From: Sitta carolinensis
Lineage: Eukaryota > Chordata > Aves > Passeriformes > Sittidae
Length of the DNA: 64,000 nt
Direction of reading: 5' to 3'
Assembly (NCBI GenBank): GCA_032173965.1
Contig: JAVUNC010000004.1
Span: 25,769,001 to 25,833,000, forward strand
The notes beneath the pieces were generated by a model, which was not told the DNA's origin, ran no database searches, and saw only the letters and a list, made by a program, of their open reading frames with translations. Positions 37,535 through 49,897 of the stretch are shown piece after piece (the stretch's first letter is position 1; each line of letters starts with the position of its first letter). The translations under genes and the position numbers were made by a program.

Positions 37535-39001
37535 ACAGAATTTATTTTCTTCCTAGGCTGTTTTATAAATAATTAAAATGCTCAATAAGTTTCCATACAA
37601 GCCTCTTTCTGATAACACTCTGTAAAACAAACAGAAAACATGGTCATTTTGGAACTTTTACTACCCTGAAGAGACATACAGTCTTTCTGCAAAAACGGAC
37701 CAGCATTTGTAGATGATCTTCCACAAAAAGGAAAAAAATCCCCAACAAACTGTATTACAGTAGCACTCTCACCACTCTTGCATGTTTACTAATGAAAACA
37801 ATGTCTTTAACTTTAAGATGATGACAAATACTTAAACCAAGAGGCTAAATTCAAAAAGAAGATTCACGCTTCTAAGTGATTTTACATAGAAGACAAGAGG
37901 TAATAATGCTCAAAAAGAAGACTGTTAAAGTAGTACATGAACAAAGACATAAATAGATTAACCCCACAAATACAGAACTCTTAGGGAATACTTTTATTTG
38001 TTCAAGGACTAGCTAAGAACTAATATCCTGTAGAAGGCTGTTTTCATTGTTCATTTAGGGTTTTGCAAAGTCAGGATGATGGAGAACAAGACAAAAGTCC
38101 ATTTCTGTGGGGAAGGAGGCATGTAGGCTGAAAAAAACCCCCCAAAAATGGTAGTATCTTTTGAAAGTGCTCTCAAATTATCTATAGTTTCCTTCACCCC
38201 AGTCCTGCTATGGAGGGTAATTCTAGAAAATCCTTATATCTCTGTCATGGAGCTCTACTTGTGTTTATCCTCAAAGAACAGAGAAATTTTGGAAACTATT
38301 TATGTCAGCAATCAGCCCTGATTAGTAATACAGCTCTGGCTGTGTTTTGAAGATGCATGGAAAACCTTGGATTTGTTGAGGTGCTGGTAAGTTTAGAACA
38401 CTTTCACCTTTAGCTTTGCTGCTTCTTCCCTTCTGTGGAAACCTCTGTGGTTTGTCAGTCATTCAAAAGGCCTCTGAAAATCTTGCAGCAAAAGATATTT
38501 GCCAGACAGCAACTTTCTCTGCTTAAAAAAATAAATAAATAAAAAAATACCAGAGCCAGAAGCTGGACATTTCATGAAAAAATGCTAAGGATAGTTACAC
38601 TTTTGTTTGGGGTGGATGGCACTGCAGGGATTGGGTGTTGCGAGTGGCTGGGATGTAGAGGAAAATGTTAGGAGGGTCCACAATCAACAAACAAGTGTAG
38701 ATAATTCTAGTCAGACTACAAAAATTAGGCAGTTTATGATTTTATTGGTAAATCATAATTCTGCAGTAGAGTTTTACTGGTTTTGTAACATATTTTAAGA
38801 GAATGAATTTTTTCTCACATTACCTGTAACGAATAGGCAAGGGGATCAATTACTATCTGAGGTGGCAAAATCTGTCAGTGTGCTTTTATATTTAGCTCAG
38901 CAGAAGCTTCTCATTTGGTCTCATTTTAACCAAACCCGAGCAATCCAATATCCTTTTTCCTCATGTGTTTACTACTTCTCATTCTTATTCATAAGATGCA
39001 G

Positions 39002-39240
39002 CCTTTCAATACTTAAAGGGGACCTGTGTGAAAGATGGGGAAGAACCTTTTAGCAGAGCTTGTTGCAGTAGGACAAGGGTAGATTTACATTAAATAGAAA
39101 GAAGTTTTTTACGATGGAGGTGGTAAAACACTAGAACAAGTTTCCAACAGATGAGGTAGAAAACATTCCAGGTTGGGTTGAATGGGGTTCTGAGCAACCT
39201 GATCTACTTGAAGATGTCCCTGTTCATTGCAGAAGCAATT
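39002..39240 (+). mobile_element. CR1 LINE 3' fragment, sense
   Basis: Wording in order: 'cagcctttcaatacttaaag', 'gaaccttttagcagagcttg', 'aggacaagggtagattt', 'gaagttttttacgatggagg', 'tggtaaaacactagaacaag', 'ttgggttgaatggggttctg', 'agcaacctgatctacttgaa', 'gatgtccctgttcattgcag'. It then departs from the CR1 tail at about 39,240 with no octamer end, so the last tens of bases are lost or replaced. It is inactive. Confidence 0.88.
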
Positions 39241-42200
39241 GACCAGACCCAATCCATAAGGAAGTTTGTTTCCTCCCTTGGGCTTGGGAAGAGACATCAC
39301 CAAGAAGCTTCCCAGCCTGGTATGGCCCATTGATTATTACCAGCTACTGGTTTCACACAGGGTTACCAACAAAGACCTAACAAGAAGGCTGTAGACAAAC
39401 AAGAGGGATTCAGTGCCTTGAGACAACAAGTCTAGGGATCTGGAGAACATGTTGTGTCCCCTTCTGTCCTAAGGGTCCTGGATAGGTCAGAAGACTTACT
39501 CCTTATCATTACCATTAGCAGTGCCAATAACAGTGACATTAGCATCTTCTTTCTTCAGACTTTCACTGGGGTAATTTTCATTTGGATAATTTTCATTTGG
39601 GCAAATTTTTAATGCATTCAGTCTTCAGTTCTTAATATAAGGTTGTAGGCTGTACATGCCTGTGGAGTTAAGTTGCTGTCTACTTCATGTCTCCACAGAT
39701 TTGGCAGGAAAAATGAATCTGTATTTGTAAGTTCTGGGATAGATTTGGATGCTGATGATTCAGCCATTTTTTGAATATCCAGATTCCCTTTGGCTTTTGT
39801 TGTCCAGCCATAGGGTTTTTTTGATTCAACAGGATGAATTAATGCCTCAAAGATTTCTGCCAAATTCCTGTCTAAGCTTTTATGTGCAGAGCAAGATGGA
39901 ACAGGAGGCATGGCAGCAGTTCGCAAGAATAAATTTTGCCACTTTTTTCCAGAACAGCTGGCAACAGCCTTAATTGATACCAGTTATTACACTTTTAGGA
40001 GGGGATAGAGAAATTCTTACTGTTTCGAAAAGAGATACATGAAAACTCTAATGCATGCACAAATTCATGGAAAGTCAATTGAGAAAGGTGCCCTTATTGT
40101 GCAAGATGGTTTTTTAATACAGTTCTAAGCATTCCCTTTACAAGGGATAAACTCTGTTGCATTCCAGAGAGACGTGCAGATTTATCAGTGGTTTGAATGC
40201 ATGATCAGTTCCATGGAGTTGACATAACTTAGATACAGTGTACAATATGTACTTTTATTGACAACAATATGACATCCATTGTTTCAGTGTAAAAAACCGA
40301 ATATGTTATTTGATTTTTGCTATTAAAATTTTTATTAACTCAGGTTATTTTTCAAAGTCTCTTAAAAAAAAAGAGCAATTGTAAAATATCAAAATGCATA
40401 TGGCAGGTGGCATCATAAGGACTATATGCATCACTTCCTTTTCTGAGTGGATAATACCACAGGTATTTTCTAGGAGCTCTTTTCCAAATACCTAATACAT
40501 GATTTTATGGAGCCCATATGGAGGACTATGAAGTTATCCTTTTGTTAACTCTTACTTATTCATAATGCTAAAGTCTGTTTCAAATTCTGGAACACTTTTA
40601 CCCTGAAATACCAGTAGCAGATAGATTGTCATTTGGTGTAGGTATGGATGACAATAAGATTTGAAATATTGCTGCTTGTCATTCAGATTTGTAATTGCCA
40701 GTAAGGAAGTCCTGTGATTACTTGATTTCATGGAAAGGGAGCAATAAAAATAAGTTTGACAGGCAGTGCGAGCAAGCACACAGACTTTTTAATGAATTAA
40801 TGGTTTTGGTTTTTTTTTTTTTTTCTTATAAGCTGGTCAGTTTATTATACAAACATTTCATCTGTATTTTGCCAGCTCAGTATCTGAGATTTGCAGTCCA
40901 GTGTTAAAATGCAGTCATATTTTTTCTGGGACACTACATGGGGTATGTATAATACAAATGATGTCAAATGAATCTATGAAATACATATTTAAAATCTGTT
41001 GATTGGTGATATATTAAAAAAATGTGTTATGAAAGAGTTAATTACAAATGGTTCTTGTACAATGTCAGCTTGAGTATAACATAGATAAAAGAAAGAGCAT
41101 TTGAGTTCTCTCTAACAAATTTCATAAAGTTTCAACAATGAAGCCATCAGATGCCAGCACTGACCTCTGGGCATACATGCAGTGAAAATATGGATGTCTT
41201 CTACATCAGTAGGTGCAGAGTTCAAGGGCTAGTTAACAGTTAACAATCCTTCATCAAACTTGGATTGTACATACATGGTTTTCATGGGTTTTTCTTACTT
41301 ATTTTCATGAAAGTAAAAACTTTATTCAATGCACTAAAGACTTGAGCCACTAAATCAGGTGAACAAATTCTCTTCTGGATGGGATACTGGTGGTGCTACT
41401 GCATAGTGGACTCAAATTACTGTGTCACAGGCGATGAGTAGTGATGCTTAAAAGGCCTTCAGAGTTCCAAGAGGGATGTAAAGATTTTCTTGGGACTGTG
41501 TAAGAAGTTGATAAGATTCATCAGGGGTCAGAAAATACTTTCATTTTATTGAGTTAGAAAATGTTTTGGTCTCTTAATCATAATAGCATGAAAGTAGCTG
41601 CATATTTCCCTACATTTCCCTAACAAATATCTAGACTAGACAATCAGTATTTTACTTTCTCTGAAAAAGTAATTCTTACATTAATAACAGATGCTATAAT
41701 GCCTGTGTCTATTTATTTATGAGGCATGAGACAATTGATGTTCTCAGTCTGTCAGTTATTCAGATGAATCTTTCATAAATAATATCTGCTGGCTTTCATA
41801 GTCTATTTTCAGGTTATAGCTTCATAATTTTCTCAGAATTCTACGTAGTATACAAACAGATTTTCTTTACATTCAGCTTAAACTTAAGAAAATGTTTGAT
41901 TTATTCATTAATAATTGCTTGTTTACACCCACCAGCCTTTCTCTGTCTCTTAAGAATTGAGTTCTGAGGGAAAAGCTGTATAAGCAGCCTCTCTTAAAAG
42001 GGAAGTAGGATTTTAGGGAGAAAAGCAAAGGGGTAAAAAATGAAGAAAAAATAAAGTAGAGGAAGTCAGAAAGACAGCAATCTGGTTAAATCCTTGTCTT
42101 GATTTGCTTGGCAAGTATTTTGTTGTTTGGTTTTGGGGGGTGAGGCAGGAGAGGCTGGGCTACAGGGGTGTGTTTTGTGAAATGCCAGAAACTCCCCCTG

Positions 42201-43159
42201 ATGCATTTGCCACCAGCCAAGGGTGGATCCATCAGTTTATCTTATTTGCAGAGAAGATGGTACAAAAATATGTATTAAAAAACCTCCATCTGTAAGTATA
42301 ACAACTTGCAACAGAAAAAAATTGCTCTCTTTGTCAGGATTTAACCTTACAAGGCCAAGAACTAGATTTCTATATTTCCTAGCTGCTGCTTTTTCTAAAG
42401 CTTAGGTGAAAGTGTACTTAGGAGAACTGAGATACATGTTCTTGTTCCCTACATAACATTTAATTCACTTCACTATTATACTTTCTTCTTCTAAGCTTGT
42501 TTGCTGTACTCTTATTTAAATCATATTTTCACCTAAATTTACCATTTAATTTTTAAATAGCCAGCTGTGATTTCCTCTGATCACACTAGCAATGCTAAAA
42601 ATTGGATCAATCCAATATTTGCCATTTTTACTCATTTCTATGATTCAGAAAACAGATGTGCTCTTCAGGACAGCATTTTATAATCATAAGTATTTATTTA
42701 AATTTGTTTATTCACTACTTTTTAAATAAATTAAATCAGGTTAAAGTTTTTACGTATAAGAATTCAAGGGAAATTTTTGGACAGTAAATCTCTGCTCAGG
42801 GTCAGAAGTTTGGACAGTAAATTCTCTTAGTTGCTCTCCACTCAGCCCAGCAATTAAACCACAGAGGCAGAACTTGAAAGTGAAAAATGATAACCAATAA
42901 CAATAACCAATTAACAGAGATAACTGTACTGTGGAAAAGAAACATGAGAAATACAAATAAATGAAAATGAAACTGCAGAGTGTTTGGAGGTTTATGAAAG
43001 TAAAATGAGGAAACCTCACATCAAAATTTAATATTCAGAAAAATAAAGCATAACCAAATGAAAATCCTGTTTACCTTGAAGAAGAAGAAACTAGTTAGAT
43101 TTAATTTCTCTGTTTGTTTAGGCAAAGATTCTACAGACAAGTGAAATTGTTATTAAGAT
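39241..43159. other. Unique DNA, no gene seen
   Basis: No exon is recognised. A 102-codon minus frame (39,618-39,926) has no known domain. Small items are a tandem near-repeat of 'ataattttcatttgg' near 39,571-39,601, a 15-T run at 40,810-40,824, and two copies of 'tttggacagtaaat' near 42,777 and 42,811. Confidence 0.55.
40810..40824. repeat. Poly(T) run, 15 T
   Basis: A homopolymer following 'ggttttgg'. No retrocopy is apparent on either strand. Confidence 0.88.
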
Positions 43160-44055
43160 TTCCCAGAATCACTGAACCAAAGAATGATTGGGATTGGAAT
43201 GGTGAAGGTTGGAGTGGTACAGGTTGGCTCCTCTGGAGATCCTCTCTTCCAACCCTTCTACACAATCATGGCCATCTGGAGCCAGTTGCCCAGGTTTTTG
43301 ACCAAATGGCTTTTGAATATCTCCAAGGATGGATACTCCACAACCTCCCTGGGCAACCTGTGCCAGGGCTCTGCCACCCTCACAGTGAAACAGTGTTTTC
43401 TGAGAGAAATAGTGTTAAGACAGGACTCCCTGTGTATCAGTCTGTGTTCATTGTTTCTAGTCCTGTTGCTGGCCATCACTGAAAAGAGCCTGGTTCTGTC
43501 ATTCAGGTATTTACATACATTGATAAGGTCACTTCAAACCTTCTATTTTCTACACTGAACAATTCCAGATCTCTCAGACTTTCTTCATCTGAGAGGTGTT
43601 CCTGTCCCTTAATCATCCTGGCGGCCCCTCAAATGAATGATCTCCAGAATGTTCATGTTTCTTTTATACAGGGAGCCCAGATGTGACCTCACCAGTGCTA
43701 AGGGGAAGCAACACTTGACTCACCTACTGGAAGATGTTTTTGTCTACTGCAGCTGAAGATACTATTTGCCTTCTTTTCAGCAAGGGTGAATTGAATTGTT
43801 CAGGGTTGAATACGTTCAACCTGGTATTCACCAGTACCCCCAGGCTCTTTTCTGACAAGCTGGTTGGTCCTCATGGGACTGTTCCTCCTGAAGTTCAGGA
43901 TGTTACACTTTCCCCTGTTAAACATCATGAGGTTACAGTTGCCCTTTTTCTCCAGTTTTTCAAGGTCCCTCTGGATGGTAGGTTGACCCTCTGGCAAGTC
44001 ATTCACTCCTAGTGCTTTGATGTCATCTTCAAACTAACTGAGGGTACACTGCTGA
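43160..44055 (-). mobile_element. CR1 LINE 3' part, antisense, about 0.9 kb
   Basis: This is a long antisense CR1. The plus strand reads 'cccagaatcactgaaccaaa' (3' tail), 'ctcctctggagatcctctct', 'actccacaacctccctgggc', 'ctgtgccagggctctgccac', 'ggccatcactgaaaagagcc', 'tacattgataaggtcac', 'ggagcccagatgtgacctca', 'ccagtacccccaggctcttt', 'aggatgttacactttcccct', 'ggtccctctggatggtaggt', ending near 'gagggtacactgctg'. Close to the 3' end (about 43,183-43,225) a 'ggattgg/aggttgg' motif is repeated locally, an imperfect internal duplication. The 122-124-codon plus frames here are CR1 shadows on the non-coding strand. Confidence 0.92.
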
Positions 44056-44449
44056 GGTTTGCTTGAGAAGGTGACAAAAAAAATAAACACTTAGCTGTAG
44101 GCAATTGGAGCAGGCATGTTTTCTAGAGCAGAAGTGAACAAGATAGGATTAATCACCACCTATTAATCTACCCTGGAGGCAAGCTGCTTGTGATGTCCCA
44201 CATGGTGCACTGTTAGAAAGGGAAGAATTAGTGACTTTTTCTGACACTGATTGTCAGGGTTTTAATCCAAGTAGTTAGAACAGTATTACTATGGTAGTTA
44301 TTTAGAAATTTTAGATTAGCAGTATGTTTAGAAATATGGCTGTCCATCACATCCATATTGTGAGTTCCTAACTGTCAGGTTTCTAAAATATGAAACTAAA
44401 TAATGTTTTTTGTTTTGTTTCTGAGCTTGGCTTTAACTAACTTGACTTT
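44056..44449. other. Unique spacer between CR1 and LTR
   Basis: Nothing is recognised in this 0.4 kb. Confidence 0.5.
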
Positions 44450-44972
44450 GTCTCTGTCTCTGTGAAAGCTTCTGTTTCCCCCAGCCCAGTGTCTGAAGAA
44501 GAGGTCAAGACCGTCTGTTCTCTTGTTGTTTCAAGGATTGTTTATTCTTGTTATCTTATACACTGTGCCTCTGGCCTGCTGAGATCTCCTTTGCAGACCA
44601 GGTTGTGTCAGACTCCCAAACTCCCTGACTCCTCAACTCCCTTCCCTTTGGGATGGTGCTATCTCTTATACTAATAATTACGTATGCTTTATTTACAATA
44701 ACTCTCCAATACCTATGAAACACATTAAACAGTGTACCTTTACTATAAACCAATTAAAAAGTGCCACCATCACAGCAGAAGATGGAGAACAAGAGACAAA
44801 GAAGAAGGACAGGGACACACCCTATTTCCTCCATCTTTGTCTCCTAAATCCCCATTATAAAACCCCTAAAATTTTACTTTTTCACCCTGTCATATGTTAA
44901 TTATCATTCTACCTAAATTCTTGTAACTTATACATTTCCCAGGACAATCTGAGGGATGTTCTGGTTCCCACA
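44450..44972 (-). mobile_element. ERV LTR, antisense, same family as the one at 19,076
   Basis: It shares long wording with the LTR at 19,076-19,694, in the same order and orientation: 'ctccaatacct', 'aaaccaattaaaaagtgcc', 'accatcac', 'gaagatggag', 'cctccatctttgtc', 'caccctgt' and 'catatgttaattat'. On the minus strand a TATA-like TATAAGAG lies at 44,663-44,670 and AATAAA at 44,541-44,546. The right end (U3 start) is 'ggttcccaca' at 44,972. The left end is uncertain (44,443-44,461), and no convincing target duplication was found ('ctaac' occurs near both ends, one base out of register). No internal genes remain. Confidence 0.8.
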
Positions 44973-47900
44973 TCTAACGGCACATTGTGTCCATAACTGA
45001 GACTTTTCATTAGCTTTAAAACAACTAGTGGACCATGAGACTGTTGTGTTAAAAATGAAAAGTTTCTTAATTGTATTTGTGACAACAGTTATGCTATTCT
45101 GTGTCAAAGCTGATCCCCAAGTTCCAAAGACACAGCACTCTTGCCAAGAGAGAATGACTTTTGGGAGGGTTTTTCAGGACTAAGAGGATTCCCAACTGCA
45201 GCCATCAACAGTGAAAACTGTGAAATCTTCCACTTTCAAGTTCCAGTATTTTTGTTAAATTAAAATAGGAAAGCAAATTGATTATTTTGTTCTATCTGCC
45301 ATAGAAATATAAAAAAGTTCCCACTAATGAAAAAAGATTTTATTTTTCCTCAACTCAGCTTTTATTGCCTGGAACTGAACAATAAACAGAAATGTCAGAA
45401 AGTATTTCTGCTATTTATATTGTTCATAAAGTATCAAATCAGTTGTGATAGATAAACTGCTAAGGCTCAATAAATAAATTAATTAGTACCCTGAGGCATA
45501 TCTCCTATTGTATCAGCTGATACAGGAGAAGTGGGTACCTGCTATTGGCAATCTCTCTAAAAGAGTATTTGTGTCTTGTCAGCATTCTTCTTTTCTTGTA
45601 ATGAAAATCTTTCACCAAAGGGAATAGGAAATGGACTACACTGAAATATAATTTATTTATCTTCAAAATTCTGCTTGCTGTAGTCTTTAAAATTATGAAC
45701 CTTGTATCTTAATTTCCCAAACAAACATGGCTTTTGTAATTACACTATCCATTTGTCTGTCTCTTTTCACTTACTTGTCTTTCTTTCAATAAAATGAATC
45801 ACGTAGCCAGGTTCCACCAAATTTCACTGAAGTCTCATGAATTCACATGACTTTTGTGATGATCGCAAGTGGGATAAATGCATATGTGACGGGAGACTGA
45901 ACTGCGTGAAAAGCTGAGCTGAGTGGACAAGGCTGGAAAAGCAAACAGCTAGGAGGCACCATAGGATTGTGTAGGGACATAAGAGAGAATGTAAACACAA
46001 AGTTAAAGGAAAGAATTTTTCTGCGTGACATACCAGCCAAACCAGTCTAGTCTACACAAATATCACTATTTGAGGCTCCCTGTTAATAATAGTTCTTTAA
46101 GAGGAGATAGAATACATAATATTCTGTATATGAATAGGTGGAATTATTACATCATGTCTATGTGATGAAGTCTGAAAACACAAAATAGTTAAAGTGCTGT
46201 CCTTTAGTAGATGAAATCTGTGAAATTACTGTGTACCATAACTGGAAGTTCCAATTTCAAATGTAAATACCACTTCTCTCAATTTATACTTTTGTAATAA
46301 CTAACACTTAAAGTGTTTTCTTTCTTTTCCATTTGATTGAGTTATAAACAAATTACTTTTGCCCACTTGGACTTGCCCATATTTTGTACTCTTTATGAGG
46401 ATGATATACACTGGCAGCTACAGCCGAAAAGTCAAATTGAAATACAGCTATTGTTTCTTCAAGGAGATATTTTACATATCATTTAAACATTTAAAATGGC
46501 AAAGTGACGGCTTAAGTCCTTGGAACGTGTATAAGTCAAATGACATAGCAAAAGTGTCAATATCAAAGTGAATACTAAGCAAATGTCAAGTGAAAAATCA
46601 GATCATTTAAAATGCAAACACATAAATATGAAAGCTGGAGATAAAAACAGTGGAAGTGCACAAACTTGCACATGCTTCAAATAAAGTTTCAAGAACCCAT
46701 GTGTTACAAGGATAATGTAGGACTGTTACTGTGACATAGATAGAAACACACAGTAACACACACAACAGGTGTTTAGGTAGAGAAGAAGAAAGGAAGTTTC
46801 TAGTTTATTGTTGACTTTGTATATATAAGTTTCTGGACAGTGATCAGAGATTGTACAGAGAAGTTACCACCTCTCCATCTCTACTGGTCACTTGAGAAGT
46901 CCATCAGGTGTATCTTTTACAAAGGAATGCAAACATGATTCTTGTTTATGTTAAAATTTATGAGAACTGACTTTACTATGTTAAAGTAAATCAGAAGGTT
47001 TATTTTCAGAAACAACATAGGACCACATGTCCATATCTCAGTGATTTATAACAGAAGTATTTGAAATACCTACCAACAGTTCTAAATCTGTATTTAAAGT
47101 CTTTAACCATATTTTTATTAATACCACTTTTGCATGCTTTCTTTAGATGTTCAGGGACTTGTTTATTGAAAATAGATTCATAAATGTGCTCACTCATGTT
47201 TTGAACAAAAATAGGGCAAGGCTATGCACAAATATACTCCTTATTGGGATGTTTTGTTTTGGTTTTATAATAGGATAGGGCTGTAGCCCATGACCAGAAA
47301 ACTGGACCAAGAGCAGACAAACATTGCCTTGGATAAGGAGGTGAAAAAGCTGACATAACACCACATGTAACTTTGTTTCCTCACCTCAGGCTAGCTCTTT
47401 TATGAAGCAAAGGGAAGGGTTCTGTCTTCTAGGGACCCTCAGATTCATTATATTGAATTAAGCCTCAACGCTCTTCTAAGAACTAGAACTAAGACTTCAG
47501 TAGTTCTTAGCCAATTTTGTAAAGAGCTGGTTTCTCATAAGCATATGCATCAGACATGCAGGATATAGAGTTGATACTTCCAAAAATTGCATTGACTCAA
47601 AAGCTGTTGGGCATTTATTGGCATTCTCTACACTTAGCACTTTTTATACAGAAGTCTGACACAACACCTTCATTAATTTTTAGCAGATATAAGAACATGC
47701 ATTTGTTGTTACCCTGACAGATATCTGTCTTTAAGACATTACTGCCCTGCTGTGTTTTCTAATTTTTCAAGTTGAGAAGAAAATTTCAATTATGACCTTT
47801 TCCAAATATTTGATAATTTCTTCAACCTATCAGGCATAGATTTAATAATTAGTCAATCTACTTAGCTTCTGGTGAAGCAGAAATTAAGAGCCTGCAACCA

Positions 47901-48034
47901 GAGTTGTCCAGGTGTTATGATCCACTCTTGAGACTCCACAATCAGGGTAGCCTTTCTCAAATACGCCCAACTAAATTTAGTAGGAATGTGCTAAACTATA
48001 GATTCAGTCAAAAGCAGTCAGACAGCAGCTGTTG

Positions 48035-48320
48035 TGCCATTGCCAGTAATGATCTGCATAATTTTCAGCTTTCTATTTCATTCCATAAACCAGCTGTAAT
48101 CGCACATGACCATTATCACAATGAAAAGCTATTCTACCAGAGTTAAGCTGCAGCAATGCTTTCCCTTATGCAAAGCGATGTACTTGTTGAAACATAAACC
48201 TCTTTGGGAAAAGCAGTTCTTGTTGTTACATGCATTAATCATTCAATTAAGTTGTTAGCGTCTGTGTGTACAGCCTTCCTAATTGACTTCCCATTTTGGT
48301 TCATTCTTTTCTTGCCAGCT
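48035..48320. promoter_or_regulatory. Candidate conserved non-coding element
   Basis: It holds a mixture of intact-looking motifs: 'cttatgcaaagcg' (POU octamer-like), 'gcattaatcattcaattaag' (three homeodomain cores), 'cctaattgac' and 'gtaatcgcac'. Composition is more balanced than in the flanks, and no transposon wording is present. Function is inferred only from motif density, and no gene context supports a target. Confidence 0.2.
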
Positions 48321-48945
48321 GGGTACACAGTGGATGTCTCAGGCACTTTTGACTTGCTTTGCCTTCCAGTCTGTACATCTGAGGCTTGACACATCAGAGC
48401 TACACTGCAAACACGAGTTGGGTTCAAGGCCAGTCCCACCAAGAGCAGTACAGAGCATATTTATAGAGAAATCAATCTGGCTGATTACTATACCATTAGG
48501 CATACCCAGATAACTGGTTGTGGGCCTCCTGCTGTGACAGGCAGCTGGAAAGGTGCTAGGGAGAAAGTTACCTTCCTTGTTCAGAGCAGTCTACACATTT
48601 CCCCTCTGTCTCTCCTGTGCATATCCTTTCTGGGGAATACATCTTTTTTATGTTACTCTATAGTGGAAGGGAGCAATGCAGATGAGAAACCCACAGTGAC
48701 AGTTATTATCTTGGGCAAAAATCAGTGACAGTGCTGACTGACAGGCTGCTTTGTTGCATAATTAAACCCTTTGCCCACACCTTAAATCAGTCTTGTGTCG
48801 ATGTTCCCCATCCTTATCCATAATGATTGTTTGCACTGGCTCCTGATTGATCAGGAATGGTTTACACACACTGGATGTAAGGACAGCGCCTCAGAAAGGC
48901 CACTGATTAAAAAGACACATGATCCAGCTTGTAGAGCTTCCAAAT

Positions 48946-48990
48946 TTTTTTACCTTTATCTATTTATTTATTTACTTGTTTATTTTTGTT
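48946..48990. repeat. (TTTA)n-like tract
   Basis: Imperfect TTTA and TTTATT units, about 45 bp. Confidence 0.85.
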
Positions 48991-49686
48991 CTCTTTTGAT
49001 TTTAATTCAACTCTCTCAAAGGGAATCGGTGCATGGAGAAATATAAGTGGCTTTTAACAGAGATTGGGATTTTAAGTTAAATAGCTATTGGAGATGTTGA
49101 AATACAGATGGTATAGACTAAATATAGACAGCCAGGAAGTGTTATGCACTGCGATGTTTCTTTATGCTGGCTGAAGAGGGAAGCATCCATGTTGAAATGT
49201 CAGCAGCAGGTTTATTTCCAGAGAACTTCAAATCATACAGGTTCTGAGTCACAAGTTTGTTCTCAAGTTTCCATCTAAGGAGTACCAAGGTCATGCCAAA
49301 AAAAAGTCATCTTCCCAGTGTCACATCAAGTATGAGCATAATCTATTCAAAAATGGATTTGAGACCACATCCGTTTGTGGCAAAAGTCAAGGGAGAAATA
49401 TTTAAAATACTGATCATTTAATTTATTCATTTCTTTAGATTTTTTAAAATATTCATACATCCAAAGCTCTAGGTGCACATGAAAAATGTTAATATAAAAC
49501 CCAGGAACATAATGAAATCATATAATACATGTCTCAGAGCTACTTTGTCAGAGGAAACGTCTGCATTCTAAAAGCTTTATTGTTCTCCAGAGTTATCTGA
49601 TATTTTCCCCTTCTTTCTCTTTGACCTAAATTTGAAAGGACTTCAGGAAATGTACTTAGATTTTTGAATATCCTATGTAGATTTTA

Positions 49687-49897
49687 AAGGAGGAAAAAAT
49701 GAGAGAAATGAGAGATGAGATGGAAAAGAGAAGGGAAAAGATGAAAAGAGAAAGTGAAGGTAGAGAAGTAGAAAAGAGGAACAGAAAAGAAAAAAAAAAG
49801 AGAAAAAGAAAAGAGATCAAGAAAAAGAAAAAAATAAGAAGGAAAATAAGAAAATAAAAATAATAGGAAAAGAAAAAAAAGGAAAATAAGAAAAAAA
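49687..49897. repeat. Polypurine (GA/A-rich) tract, about 210 bp
   Basis: The plus strand is almost entirely A and G with rare T and almost no C, grading from GA-rich 'ggagg...gagagaaatgagag' on the left to A-rich 'aaggaaaataag' on the right. The complementary strand gives a Phe/Leu/Ser-rich 72-codon frame that is an artefact of the tract. Confidence 0.92.

Larger units (their letters stand above)
32201..39001. other. Unique AT-rich DNA, no gene seen
   Basis: 6.8 kb without a recognisable exon or transposon. A plus frame of 105 codons (34,303-34,620) starts in a lysine-rich chance tract and has no known domain. Small items are a (CTAT)n tract at 33,431-33,448 and a 19-bp tandem duplication at 37,497-37,534. 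Confidence 0.55.
44973..49686. other. Unique DNA, no gene; one possibly regulatory stretch
   Basis: No exon or clear transposon in 4.7 kb. The part at 48,035-48,320 is listed separately. A T/A-rich (TTTA)n-like tract lies at 48,946-48,990. Confidence 0.55.

Noticed and set aside
43114..43558. Overlapping 122- and 124-codon plus-strand frames
   Set aside because: Both run over the antisense CR1 at 43,160-44,055 and resemble no host protein.
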